Assembly: GCF_030052815.1 (NCBI RefSeq)
Contig: NC_079498.1
Coordinates: forward strand, 77,982,992 to 78,046,991
Origin: Hevea brasiliensis
Taxonomy: Eukaryota; Streptophyta; Magnoliopsida; Malpighiales; Euphorbiaceae
Length of the DNA stretch: 64,000 nt
Reading direction: 5' to 3'
Below are positions 36,500 through 46,790 of the stretch, piece by piece; within the stretch, counting starts at the first letter, position 1, and every line of letters starts with the position of its first letter. A program made the translations under genes and the position numbers. The notes beneath the pieces are model-generated. The model searched no databases and had not been told where the DNA came from. It saw only the letters and a program-made list of their open reading frames with translations.

Positions 36500-37832
36500 G
36501 GGTCAACACCTGAGTTGGTAAGGATAGCTAAAGCAGTACAGAAGTGTAAGAACCCTGAGTTCTGATTTGATGGGGAATGAGTTTTGAGATATGGCAGTAA
36601 AATGTGTACCAAATGATATTGAGTTTAGGGAGACATTATGAGGGAAGCTCATAATTCTAGGTATAGCACACACCCCAGAGCCACTAAAATGTATCAAGGT
36701 CTAAAGAAGGTGTATTGGTGCCCTTCCATAAAGAAAAAGATTGCATAGTATGTTTGCTTATGAGGTCAGTAAAGAGTGAAGCTAGAATAATAAAAGTCAG
36801 CAGGAATGCTTAAACCACTATCTATTTAAGAGTGGAAATGGGAAAATGTGGCTATGGATTTTGTTGTGGCATTACCTGTAGCCTCTAACAGACATTACTC
36901 AATTTGGGTGATAGTGGATAGGTTGACTAAGATTACTCACTTCATTCTTGTAAGAGCTAACTATTCTATGAATAAGTTGTCTCATGTGTACATGATAGAA
37001 ATAGTAAGGTTTCTGACATAGGACACAATTCACATTAAGATTCTGACGTTGTCTTTAGAATGAGTTAGGCACCAATTTAGACTTTAGCACAGCTTTTCAT
37101 CCTCAAATAGATAGACAGTTAGAAAGTACCATATATACCTTAGAGGATATGCTAAGAATGTGAGTGCTTCATTTTAGAGGGTTATGAAAAAGGTACCTTC
37201 CTCTAGTTGAGTTCGCATATAGCAAAAGCTATCACTCTAGCATCAAAATGGCACTGTATGAAGCTCTGTATGGAAGGAAGTATAAGCATCCTGTGTGCTG
37301 GGAAGAAGTAGGTGAAAGGGCCTTAGCAGGGACAAAGTTGGTGGAAATCACCAATTAGGCTATGCCTCTAATTAGGGTAAGGTTGAAGATAGCAACTAGT
37401 AGATAGAAGAGCTATGTAGATCTCCATAGAAAGGAAGTGGTTTTCCAAGAGGGGGTTATGGTGGCTTTAAAAGTATCTTTGATGAAAGGTGTTTTTTAGT
37501 TTGGGAGGAGAGGCACATTGGCTCCGATGTATAATGGACCATATAAAGTACTGCAAAGGATCAAAAATGTATCTTACAAGCTAGCTTTACCACTAGAAAT
37601 GGAAAGGATTCATCTGATTTTTCATATTTCTATGCTACGAATGTTCGTGTCAAATCTGAACAAGGTTATAAGTGAACCACACATGAAAATTTTAGAGGAT
37701 CTTTCTTATGTCGAACAACCTATATCGATTGTGGACACGCTGATAAGAAAGCTGAGAAACAAGGAGATAATTATGGTTAAAGTTCTATGGAATCACCATA
37801 ACATGGAAGAGTGCATTGTGGGAAACTTATAA
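36500..37832 (+). pseudogene. pol: Integrase remnant of gypsy D
   Basis: Pieces of chromovirus integrase can be read in several frames: the zinc-region tail near 36650-36760 (HPRATKMYQGLKKVYW), the core WENVAMDFVVALPVAS and [15 protein letters not shown], and further fragments interrupted by stops. From 37518 a clean 104-codon frame gives the C-terminal module YNGPYKVLQRIKNVSYKLAL and IHLIFHISMLRMFVSN, then LSYVEQPISIVDTLIRKLRN and IIMVKVLWNHHNMEE, matching A's tail domain. The first catalytic Asp region is visible, but the remainder of the core is too damaged to judge. No active protein is possible. Confidence 0.85.
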
Positions 37833-37962
37833 CTCCATGTTACAGTAATATCCCCACCTGTTGTAAGTACATCATGTTACACTTGTAATGTCTATTTATT
37901 TTGTTATGTTGTGTATGTTATGTTGTTATGTGATTTGTTTTAAAATTCTAGGACAAATGTTT

Positions 37963-37975
37963 TTAAGGGGGGAGA
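37963..37975 (+). other. Polypurine tract of gypsy D
   Basis: TTAAGGGGGGAGA lies just before the LTR start TGTAACAACC at 37977, about 130 bases after the end of pol. Confidence 0.8.
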
Positions 37976-37976
37976 A

Positions 37977-40367
37977 TGTAACAACCACCTTTTTCAGATG
38001 TTAAAATTCTATTATTGATGGAATATTCTAATAAAATTCAAGATTTCACAAATAAGGGAAAGTTAGTGGAAATTGTATGTATATGTATATGTGTGTATGG
38101 TTGCATATAAAAGTAAGTACGTGAAGGTAAGGAGTCCAAATTCATTTTTTGGGTGAGTGAGAGAACTTAAAGTTCTCTCTTTGAACAGAACAAACTTCGG
38201 TAGCCGAAAGCATGACTTTCGATGGCCGAAAGTCCCCTTTACAATAAGAGTATATATAGCCACTTGGTTTGATTTCTTAAAAAAAAAAAAAGTCAAATCT
38301 CCTCTCACTCTCTACATTACTGTTACATGCAATGGTAAGAGTGAGTTTTTGTTAGGGCATTTATGTGTTTAAAGGCTTGGAGTCCTTGGAACACTTCAAG
38401 ATCAAGGGTGAATTAAAGATTTCATCCAATTCTTCTCTTCTTAAGTTTAAGGGAAAAAGAGGTAATCCTTTTTTTTCTTTTGGTCTTTTAGAAGGATCCA
38501 AGCATGTTTATGAGTGTTAGGTTGTGTAGCTTATTTACATGTGGGGCTTGAGAAGTTTTAATCTTGGTATGGTTAAGTGAGAGTTGATGAATGTATTTTT
38601 AGGGGAGATTTTGAGCTTAGTAAGGCTAAAGGGTTATGTTTTGCACATTAGGTTTTGGTGTTATTGATGCTAAATCATATGTTTTTTTAGTTTTTATCAA
38701 AGCTTCTAGTATGTATAAGCTTTTTATAGCTAGTTTTCTTTAATGGTTTTAAGAGTTCCTTATTAATGTTATGCTTGAAATTTAGTAGAACCTTGAATTC
38801 ATGTCGTTGTGGATGCATATGGAATCCAAGCTTGAATCCAAGTTATTTTAGGGCCTAGTTATGTATTGTGGTATCTAGATTGTGTTTAGGAACATGGACT
38901 TGAGATTTAGTGATGTTTTGAGTGAGTTGTTGTAGGTTTTTGCCTTAGGAATTCTAGAAATTCCCATATTTGGCTACTGAAAACTATTATTTTGGCAGCT
39001 AAATTCATGCAATTTCCTAAGAAATTCTGAGAGATTTCCAGGTTCAGAAACTAAAGTTCAAGACTTTGCCAGTTGTAGTCGCTACTAAACTAAAAGAACA
39101 CTTAGGGTTCAAGACTTTGATAGCCAAAGTCCAAGACTTTAGCAATCGCAATGACTACTACCAGAAAAGGTTAGCTGATGTTCAAGATTTCGACAACCGA
39201 AGTCCAAGACTTCAGTAGTTAAAGTTGGTTCTGCTAGCTTCATTTCTCTTTTAGTTTTAAGGCTCCAAAATATTATTTTACTATCCAAAAGGACCTAGAA
39301 TTGACTATTTGATGTATGTATAGAGTTTTAGAGCTTCAAATAACTCCTTATGTTTTAATTTTTATGGGATTAGGCTTGAGGAATTCGGGAAGCTAAATAT
39401 CTAAGGCTAGCTACAGTTTGAGTGAGGTGTTTGATAGGCTACAGGAGGTGAGTAACACTAATTTATTTAAATTGAATTTATGATCAACCACATGCATCAT
39501 TTCATTATTATTATGGTGTATGTATCTAGAACATGAATATGTTGCATTTTGCATATTTGTTGTTAATGCTTGATGGACCTTGGATGACCCATTGGTATCC
39601 CCCATGTTATGGATATGTTATGCATTACGATATGATCATGCATGATATGTGGTGATAAGACCTGGCGAGGCTTAATAAGACCCTGAATCACTATTTATTT
39701 TAGCAAAAGTTATAAGGAGCCTCTATATGAGCCGAGCACATTGGATCTGGGAGACTATTGGTGACAAGTCCATCTTATGTGAAATGTTTATGATGTGAAA
39801 AACCATTTGCAGGAGGCATTGCATGTGTATGAAAAGAGAAAGATAATTCACATATGTTTAGTTAGTTTACTCGCTGAGCTTTTAAAAGCTCACCTCTTTC
39901 CCTTAACTCTAGATGCAGGGTTATAGGTATAGAGATGTTTTTGGGAAGCTGGTAATAAGATGAGCTTTAAACTTGTTATGTATATTTGACGTTGTTATAC
40001 TGGACATGTAAAATGTTAATGGACAGATATTGCGCTTAGTTATAAAAGTATTATATTAAGATTTGTTTAAGTAAAGTATGCATGCATGTTACCATAATTT
40101 CCAGCATACTTGTTTTTTCCAAAGTATGAATGTAAAAGTCACACTTTGTTTCCTTATGGAAGGTTCAAATTTAGAACCAAATTTTCAAAGATTATGTAAT
40201 ATGTTTTAATGTAAGTTTCAAAGTGTGAATGACATGGGTTGCTTAAGTTATGGTTATTATGAAAATGCTTTATGTTTAATAGATTTTTAGGCTTGCTATG
40301 AGCTCAGGCAACCTTATGCTAACTTGATCCTTAGTGTTGGTAATGGCTCCTAGTTTAGGTCATTATA
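37977..40367 (+). repeat. 3' LTR of gypsy D
   Basis: The start TGTAACAACC directly follows the polypurine tract. The end is placed at GGTCATTATA (40358-40367), which would pair with the start if the last T were C, as in typical termini. That gives about 2.4 kb. A repeated theme on GACTTTCGATAGCCGAAAGTC-like words (near 38200 and 39060-39230) is present. The 3' boundary is less certain because the matching 5' LTR is not in the window. Confidence 0.65.
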
Positions 40368-41173
40368 AGAAATTTTCCTATTTAGAGCTGATATCTTCCT
40401 ATTCAACAAAAAGGGCATATATCTTTCTAATTCTCTCTCTGATATTTAGCTAACATGGGATATGATTAATTAACTCTTAATTTCTTGATTAATACTTAGT
40501 GTTGACAAATGGACCAATGAGATTGGGACAAGATTTTTTATTAACCAATTGAAAATCACCATTTGTTAATTTGTATTAAATGAGAAATTGGAATATTTAT
40601 CTAAAGGAAAAGAAGAGAATTAAAGTAGTCTTCTTCTTCCTTAAGTGAGTCGGCTAACTTTCCTCTTCCCTCTCTCTAGTTTCATCTTCATTTTGATATC
40701 AAAATCATGATAGTCAAGTGTTGCTAATCTTGAATTAAGCCTAGAGGAAATTGTTTCTCCTCACTTCCAATTAGAAAATCCTTGAAACACAACTTAGTCT
40801 TCCTTCCTTCTTCTTAGTTGCCCCCTTTTGAAGAATAAGAAAGAGTTTCTTGGCTGATCAAGGTTGCTTTGATCAAGTGCTTGTGTGGACAAGCTAAAGG
40901 ACTAGCACTTAATTGTCTTCACTACTCGGATTTGGTGGGAGTTATCGATTCTGTACCTAAAGGGTATGTAATCTCCAAAACCCTAGCTTAGTATAATTTG
41001 GGGAAATTATTTCCTAATGGTAATTAGGCTTATCTAGCAATAGAAACATGATTTAGTGAGACTAAATGGTGTGTTTTTCAATAGCTTAATGTGATTACAT
41101 GATGCATGAAACTCTAAGTTATGAACATTTTTAAATTGCTAAATTCTGCACCTATTAATGAATTATTCCTACA
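40368..41173 (+). repeat. 3' part of copia LTR K
   Basis: The segment resembles the last third of B's LTRs: GTGTGGACAAGCTAAAGGAC near 40881 and TACATGATGCATGAAACTC near 41095, then an end ATTCCTACA directly before ATTGGTA, the first bases of the primer site. The LTR start is missing because gypsy D interrupts it. The left limit at 40367/40368 is approximate. Confidence 0.65.
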
Positions 41174-41193
41174 ATTGGTACATTACTCTTTTG

Positions 41194-41687
41194 CAAGTAT
41201 GAAAGCAGTATCAAACTCAAACCACCTATATACAAGATAATTATGTTATCTTAGGTCAAGGGATTATATGCACTATTATGATCTAGATGACTTTGTATTA
41301 ACAAGAGTAAATTCTATGTACAAGTTATCTTGTGTCACTGGTTTGGCCTACTTATTATATAAGTGCCCACCATATTTGTTATATGGCATGAAACTCACCA
41401 TTCCATCTCATTAGTATCTCATACTAATCATGGATACAAACATAATGACAATTTGTCCGGATAAATCATGCCCAATAAGGTATCCTAGATTGTGAACCAA
41501 ATTTATATTACTTGTACTAGATGTTCTGTCACTCATATTCTTAATAGCTTAAGAATAGACTATCGAATAGACTATTAAAGGACTTTTGCTGTTAAAGATA
41601 AAAAATTTATACTAAATGAAAATATTCATGCCATTATTCTTTACAATACACAATATAAAGGTATTGCTTTAGGGCATACCACTAACA
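41194..41687 (-). repeat. Inverted, truncated copia LTR (first 0.5 kb)
   Basis: The reverse complement matches the first part of B-type LTRs: CAAGTATGAAAGCAGTATCA here against CAAGTATGAAAGCAATATCA near 30403, ending GGCATACCACTAACA at 41687. The rest of this minus-strand element has been deleted, together with K's leader and gag. Confidence 0.8.
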
Positions 41688-42320
41688 CTTATATCAAAAA
41701 GTTGAAAACTGATAAATTGGAAATAAAATCCAAAAAGGGACGATTTGTTGGCTATCCAAAAGATAATTTGATATTATTTTTATCTTCCTACAACAAAAAG
41801 AGTTGTGATAAGTAGATATGCTATTTTTCTTGAAAAATAGCTTGTTCAAGAAGGTGGCAAAGGAAGGAAGATAGAATTAAAATTGGAGAATTCGAATCAA
41901 CAATTAGACAAAATGGATATTGATCCCCCCAGTGTACCTATACCTATTTATGATGTCTCCACATCAATTCCTTGAAGCTCGAGTAGATATGGATTTCTTC
42001 ATGAGAATGAACAAGAGTTGTTTGTTCATTAAGAAATTAATCATGGTGATGATCCTATGACTTATGAAGAAGCTATATCAGATATAGACTCTTCAAAATG
42101 GATAGAGGCCATGAAATCTAAAATGGATTCCATGTATAAGAATCAAGTTTGGGATCTTATAGACCCACCTGAAGGTATTGTACCAATAGGGAATAAATGG
42201 ATTTTCAAGAAAAAAATTGGTTCTAATGGAAAAGTAAAAACCTATAAAGCAAGGCTAGTAGTGAAAGGGTTTCACCAAAGGCAAGGGATTGATTATGAAG
42301 AAACTTTCTCACCTATTGTT
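41688..42320 (+). pseudogene. pol: Integrase end and reverse transcriptase start of copia K
   Basis: The sequence aligns with B pol from CTTATATCAAAAAG (B near 22824) onward: GRFVGYPKD, then several frame breaks, then from 42057 a clean stretch MTYEEAISDIDSSKWIEAM, NQVWDLIDPPEGIVPIGNKW and TYKARLVVKGFHQRQGIDYE, ending in ETFSPI where element T begins. It represents only the fingers of reverse transcriptase. The acidic spacer before it has an in-frame stop (near 41838) and lost bases. It cannot be functional. Confidence 0.85.
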
Positions 42321-43637
42321 TGTTGGTTTTTTAACCACCACAAGTGCACAGATCGCTAACAAGTAATAAAGTGATGAGTGAAGTATCATTCCCATGAGGA
42401 ATTTAATTAGCAAGTACCAGGCTACACAGCAATTTTGACTATTTAGGCTATCGAATATAGATAGAGAATGAGTTAAACCTATTTTAGATGTAAAAGTAAT
42501 TTTTGAGTTAAACTATTTATAAAAGCAGTTCCATAATTAAAATTTCACACTGCAACCTTACTATGTATTTTAATCTTGTCTATTCATCAGATTGAGAGTA
42601 ATTCTTCAATGGAAATTTATCCTAGGATATCCTAAGTGCTCTCTCAAGGCACTCAAGGTGTATTTTAATTAACCTAAACCCTACTTTCATGGTGATTAAA
42701 TTAATTAAAACACTTTAAGATCTATGATTAATTTTGGAATTCCACAAAGGTATCAGCCTATCTCTAGGTCAGATTTCCGATGTTCAAGATCTCGATTTTC
42801 TCATATTAATCTTCACCTTTCAATCCTTCAATTAATATCTGTAATCAATACTAAGTGGGTACCAACACATAGCATGCATTAAGATCACAAGAAGTTGAAT
42901 CAAAGAACTAAACATCAAATCTAATAAACAAAACTCAATATTTATCTATAATAACAATTGCAAATGTTACTCTCCTAATTCCAAAATAAAGGAATTACTC
43001 ACTCATGGTGAGTTCAACAAACTTGGAGAAAATAAAATAAAAGAATATAAAGAGTCCATTTAGAGCAATAGAACAAAAGAACCGAAGAGGAATGATTACA
43101 GTCTTGATCCTTGTGGAACTTCGACTGAGGATTTCCCTTCTGTGCTCGTGTTCTACTCTTCAAGACGGCTGCGGAGGATGCAAGTATGAAAAAATGAAAA
43201 CCCTTCTAAAAACTTCGAAGAGCTCTGCAAAAAGGTTGAACTGAAAAGAGAAGCCTCCTCTGTTGTCATTTTCTGCTTCTATTTATAATAGCTGGTCTAG
43301 GGTTAGGTCTTTAGAATCCCAAAAGCATTAGGAGTCTGTTTGGAGTGTGTAAACGAGTGCTGGAATTCAGATTAGGAAACTGGCTGCCGCATGGTATGTG
43401 GCCCGTGTGTCACTATACAACCTAGGGTTGTGTAACTTACTGGAGTTGAATGGTTGCGCCTTGTATTAGCACAAATGTTTACACAGGTCCGCGCTGGGTA
43501 CACGAGTCTAGTTACATGGCCCGTGTTCTTCTGTTTTTAGAGAATTCTTCAAGCTTGAGCCCGGTAAAGACTTACACGAGTCTCCATAGCTTTCACGGGT
43601 CTGATTACATGACCCGTGTACTTTTGCTTCTTCTTTG
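42321..43637 (-). repeat. LTR of a Tat/Ogre-like gypsy element T (minus strand), 3' part
   Basis: Read on the minus strand this is the larger part of an LTR. It contains a TATA box (43279-43290), a long U5 with ACACGGGCC-type words near 43400-43610, and an end GTGGTTAAAAAACCAACA at 42321. Its start is at 54196, on the far side of inserted element E. The frame 43450-43650 has no recognisable domain. Assignment rests on the matching 3' region at 54197-55494. Confidence 0.6.
43279..43290 (-). promoter_or_regulatory. Likely TATA box in the LTR of element T
   Basis: The plus strand reads CTATTTATAATA; the minus strand reads TATTATAAATAG. It lies about 1 kb before the LTR end. Motif evidence only. 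Confidence 0.45.
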
Positions 43638-45377
43638 GTTCATATATTGACTTTCTCATATATAATAGTTATATGAGTTTTAATCACATAGATTTACCAC
43701 ATTTTGCTTCCCAAAAGTATTGGCATTAGTTGCCAATCATTGCTTCTAACCAATGGAGAATAAATCAAAATTTTCAGTTTTGGGTGCTAGAGTTTACTGT
43801 TCCATTAGGCCATTCTACTGTGAGAATTTGGCCAAGTGTTCTTAATCAAAGTTGTTCTTTATTGTGTCTAGTTACATTTCACTTTTTAAATCACCCCATT
43901 TCGAGTTTTCTAACTCAAGTTATGGCTATTCACTATAACTGGTCGGATTGCCTTTACCTAGAATTTCTAGGCAATTTTTGGTTCTGCTATATTTGGTAGT
44001 CCAACTTTGACTAGTAATTTCATTTATTTAAGTCCCGAATTGGAGTTTGTGTTCTACATGAAAGTTGTTCTAATTTGCCTAAGCTTTCCATTGATATAAA
44101 TTTCAGGTCAATTGGACCTTTCTGCACTGAGTTATGACCAAATGAATGAACATTATTCATTTGGTCTTTTTGCCCAGTCAGAATTGGTGCTACCCGGATA
44201 GTCACTAATTGACCATTAAAACTTCCATTCACCAACACATGACCAAAACCCTAGGTTTTTCCCAAACACTAACTCCAACAACTACAATTCTTTATACTCA
44301 CACAATCAACGCATTAATCCATCAAATTCATGTTCAATTGCTTCCATTTACAACTATGATTCAATTTTATCCTTGATACCCTAAGGTACCATAAGGCTGC
44401 CGAAATTAGAGGGGTACATAACTTATGATTTTCTTGTCAATTTCTTGCAATTCCTAATCTAAATCAAGTCCTTACACATATATTGAGAGAAAGGAAGAGA
44501 GATTGGTCACTAACCTTGTGAGCAGAAATTTTCCACTCCAAATTCCTGCACTTTCTTGGCTTTTCATGGTAGCCAAACACTTTCTCAATATGTAATATCA
44601 AGTTTTTGTGAAGGAAGGTAGGGATTTTATGGTGTATTTGCAAGGAAAATCTAGTGAGAAGGATGAGCATCCATGGAGATGGAAGGAGAAATGGGTTTGG
44701 ATTGGTTGGGAAAGAAGAAAGAGCTTATAGTTCTTTTTAATTTCTGACCTCTTCTTCTCTTTTTTAATGTATTATTAATGTTTTTGTTGGATTATGATTG
44801 GCTAACACAATCTTTATAACATCATTATGATGTAATAAATAAGCTTAAACTTCTTTTTCTTTCTTTTCTTTTCTACTTAATTTCAATTCAATTTCTGGTA
44901 TTATTTATTCACATTTTGGGTCATGATAATTATTTACTTAATTGGCCAAGTCGGCCAAAAATCATCTCTGAAGACAAAATGACCAAAATGCCCTCCATTT
45001 GGCTTATTAATCCAAAATCGTCTGTACCAATCTAAAAATTTTTCTAAACATTTTATTGGCATTTTAATGCCATCAAAACCTCAATGACTCTTCTCTGAAG
45101 TCCTAAAAATTATTTCATGAATTTTCCCCTGGGTTTAGGGCTTTTAGCTGTGAAAATCGCAACTTCCCACTCGGTTACCCATCACTAGGGCACCGGCTCG
45201 TTTAACTTGGTTTCATTTTATTGCTAAAATTTTTCCTTGATTTTTCTTACTATTATTTGAGTTATTTATGATTCCTCACTCTAGCCTAAATATTTTTCCA
45301 GACATTCTAGCTGTCCGGACCGACACCGGCCATCGAAACAGTAGAATGTACAGAATGGCTACAGTGAGGGTGTTACA
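43638..45377 (-). repeat. Truncated 3' LTR of E (minus strand)
   Basis: The minus-strand start TGTAACACCCTCACTG is at 45377. The segment matches 54031 back to about 52050, but it has lost about 240 bases near 44200 (equivalent to 52615-52855) and the last 1.2 kb of the LTR. The left edge is approximate. Confidence 0.82.
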
Positions 45378-45378
45378 A

Positions 45379-45390
45379 CTCTTCTCCTCT
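45379..45390 (-). other. Polypurine tract of E (minus strand)
   Basis: CTCTTCTCCTCT on the plus strand is AGAGGAGAAGAG on the minus strand, directly before the 3' LTR and four bases after the terminal stop codon of the gag fusion frame. Confidence 0.8.
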
Positions 45391-45393
45391 AAT

Positions 45394-46692
45394 TTAAATT
45401 TCATCCTCGAAATTTACCTGACTTAAGTAATCATGGAGTTGCTACCTCCTTGCTTCTTCTCTTCCTTGTATCGCCTCATCAATATCTGGGTTTGGCTCCT
45501 CCTGAGCTTCCATAGCATATACCCGTGGTGCCACCCTGACTTCAGGCTTTTCGACTGTCTCAGAAACAATCTTCTGTGAAATGTCAGCCATCTCTGCTCT
45601 ACTCGATCTTTTACCCCTTTGAACTGTAGGGGCAGGTCTATCAACTTGTACTGGAGTTGTTGAACCACTCTTCTTAGGGCAATCTCTTATGAAATGATTC
45701 ATAGCCCCACACTTCAAACACTCTCCAGTTAACAGTTGACACTCCCCTCTATGTCTCCTACCACAGTGCATACATTTAGGTACTGGGGTTGATCCCCTTG
45801 TTACTGTACCTAGGGAGCTAGCTATAGATATCCCAGTCTGGCCTCTCTGGCCCTGTGTCTGATCTTGTGAGCCAGAACTCTTAAGCTTCTTACTATCAGT
45901 CAGTATACTTGACTGCCCTAGTCCAAATTCCCTCTTACACTACCTATCTTTCGTATTATGTTCACTTACTCTAAACCTTTCCACTTTCAGTGCGGCTTCA
46001 ACTAATTTTGTGAAGTTCGTAATCCCCAAGGCAGGGATTATTATTTTAATGTTGTCCTTTAGCCCCTCTTCAAACCTTTTGCACCTCTTTGCTTCTGTGG
46101 GGACTATTTCTCTTTCGTAGCGGCTTAGTCTAACAAACTCCTTCTCATACTCCGCTACTGATAGCTGCCTCTACCTCAAACCAATAAACTCTCTTCTTCT
46201 GTCTTCCAGGTACACACTTCCCACATAATTCTTCTTAAACTCAGTGAGGAAGAAATCCCAGGTTATTTGTTCTGGCTGCATTTCACTGGACACTGTATCC
46301 CATCATTGATATGCATTGTCTTGCAGTAGAGATACAACAACTTCTAGGTTTTGCTCTGGGATACAATGGAGTTGTTTTAAAACTCTTCCTGTTCTGTCCA
46401 ACCAGTTCTCAGCTGTAATAGAATCATCTTCTCTCTTGCCAAGAAAATCCACTGCTCCAAATTTCTTGAGTTTCTCCAAATGAGATTTTTGCTGTGGAGG
46501 TGGTGGTGGTGGCATTACCCCTGCCATTTGTCTGAAAAACTCAGCCATTTGCTAAAACATGGCCTGTGCAGGCTGTGCAAGCTCTGCTGGAGTTGGTGGA
46601 GCAGGTTCTCCCCTATTTGCAGTCTCAACTGCTGCAGGTGGAGCACGACACTCCACTTCCTCCTCAACTGCCCTTTGTGACGTGGGGTCCAT
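45394..46692 (-). pseudogene. gag: gag of E, fused in frame to the last codons of pol
   Basis: One minus-strand frame runs from ATG at 46690-46692 (MDPTSQRAVEEEVE) to a TAA at 45394-45396 right before the polypurine tract, 432 codons. The gag domain is clear (ENWLDRTGRVLKQLHC, ITWDFFLTEFKKNYVGSV, VAEYEKEFVRLSRYEREIVP), and the zinc knuckle reads CLKCGAMNHFIRDC after CMHCGRRHRGEC. After VYAMEAQEEPNPD, where F continues into protease, E jumps to EAIQGREEARR and QLHDYLSQVNFEDEI, the type of end seen in gypsy pol. The frame has TAG stops at 46552, 46171, 45940 and 45442 and a TGA at 46303. Apart from these it is collinear with F's gag. Confidence 0.88.
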
Positions 46693-46785
46693 ATCCTAAT
46701 CAAAATAAGAAAACCGAATTGATCTGTATTACTGTCACCTCAACTCTTACAAATGCAATGCATGGTATGGACTCAATTTAGACCC

Positions 46786-46790
46786 AGAAA
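46786..46790. repeat. Target site duplication of solo LTR S, left copy (AGAAA)
   Basis: AGAAA precedes the LTR and is repeated at 50160-50164 immediately after it. The flanking sequences join to give the leader found intact in F (58671-58700). Confidence 0.92.

Larger units (their letters stand above)
36486..40367 (+). mobile_element. Decayed Ty3/gypsy element D, 3' part
   Basis: Integrase remnants, a polypurine tract and a 3' LTR follow in order on the plus strand. The 5' part is separated by insertion of SIRE-like C at 36485 and lies outside the window. Many stops and small indels show it is older than A or B. Confidence 0.8.
40368..42320 (+). mobile_element. Old copia fragment K (B-like family)
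   Basis: On the plus strand the end of a copia LTR (to 41173) and the start of its primer site are followed, after a deletion and an inverted LTR fragment, by a piece of pol (41688-42320) closely resembling B's. It is cut by element T at 42320. It is the outermost layer recognised in the window. Confidence 0.7.
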
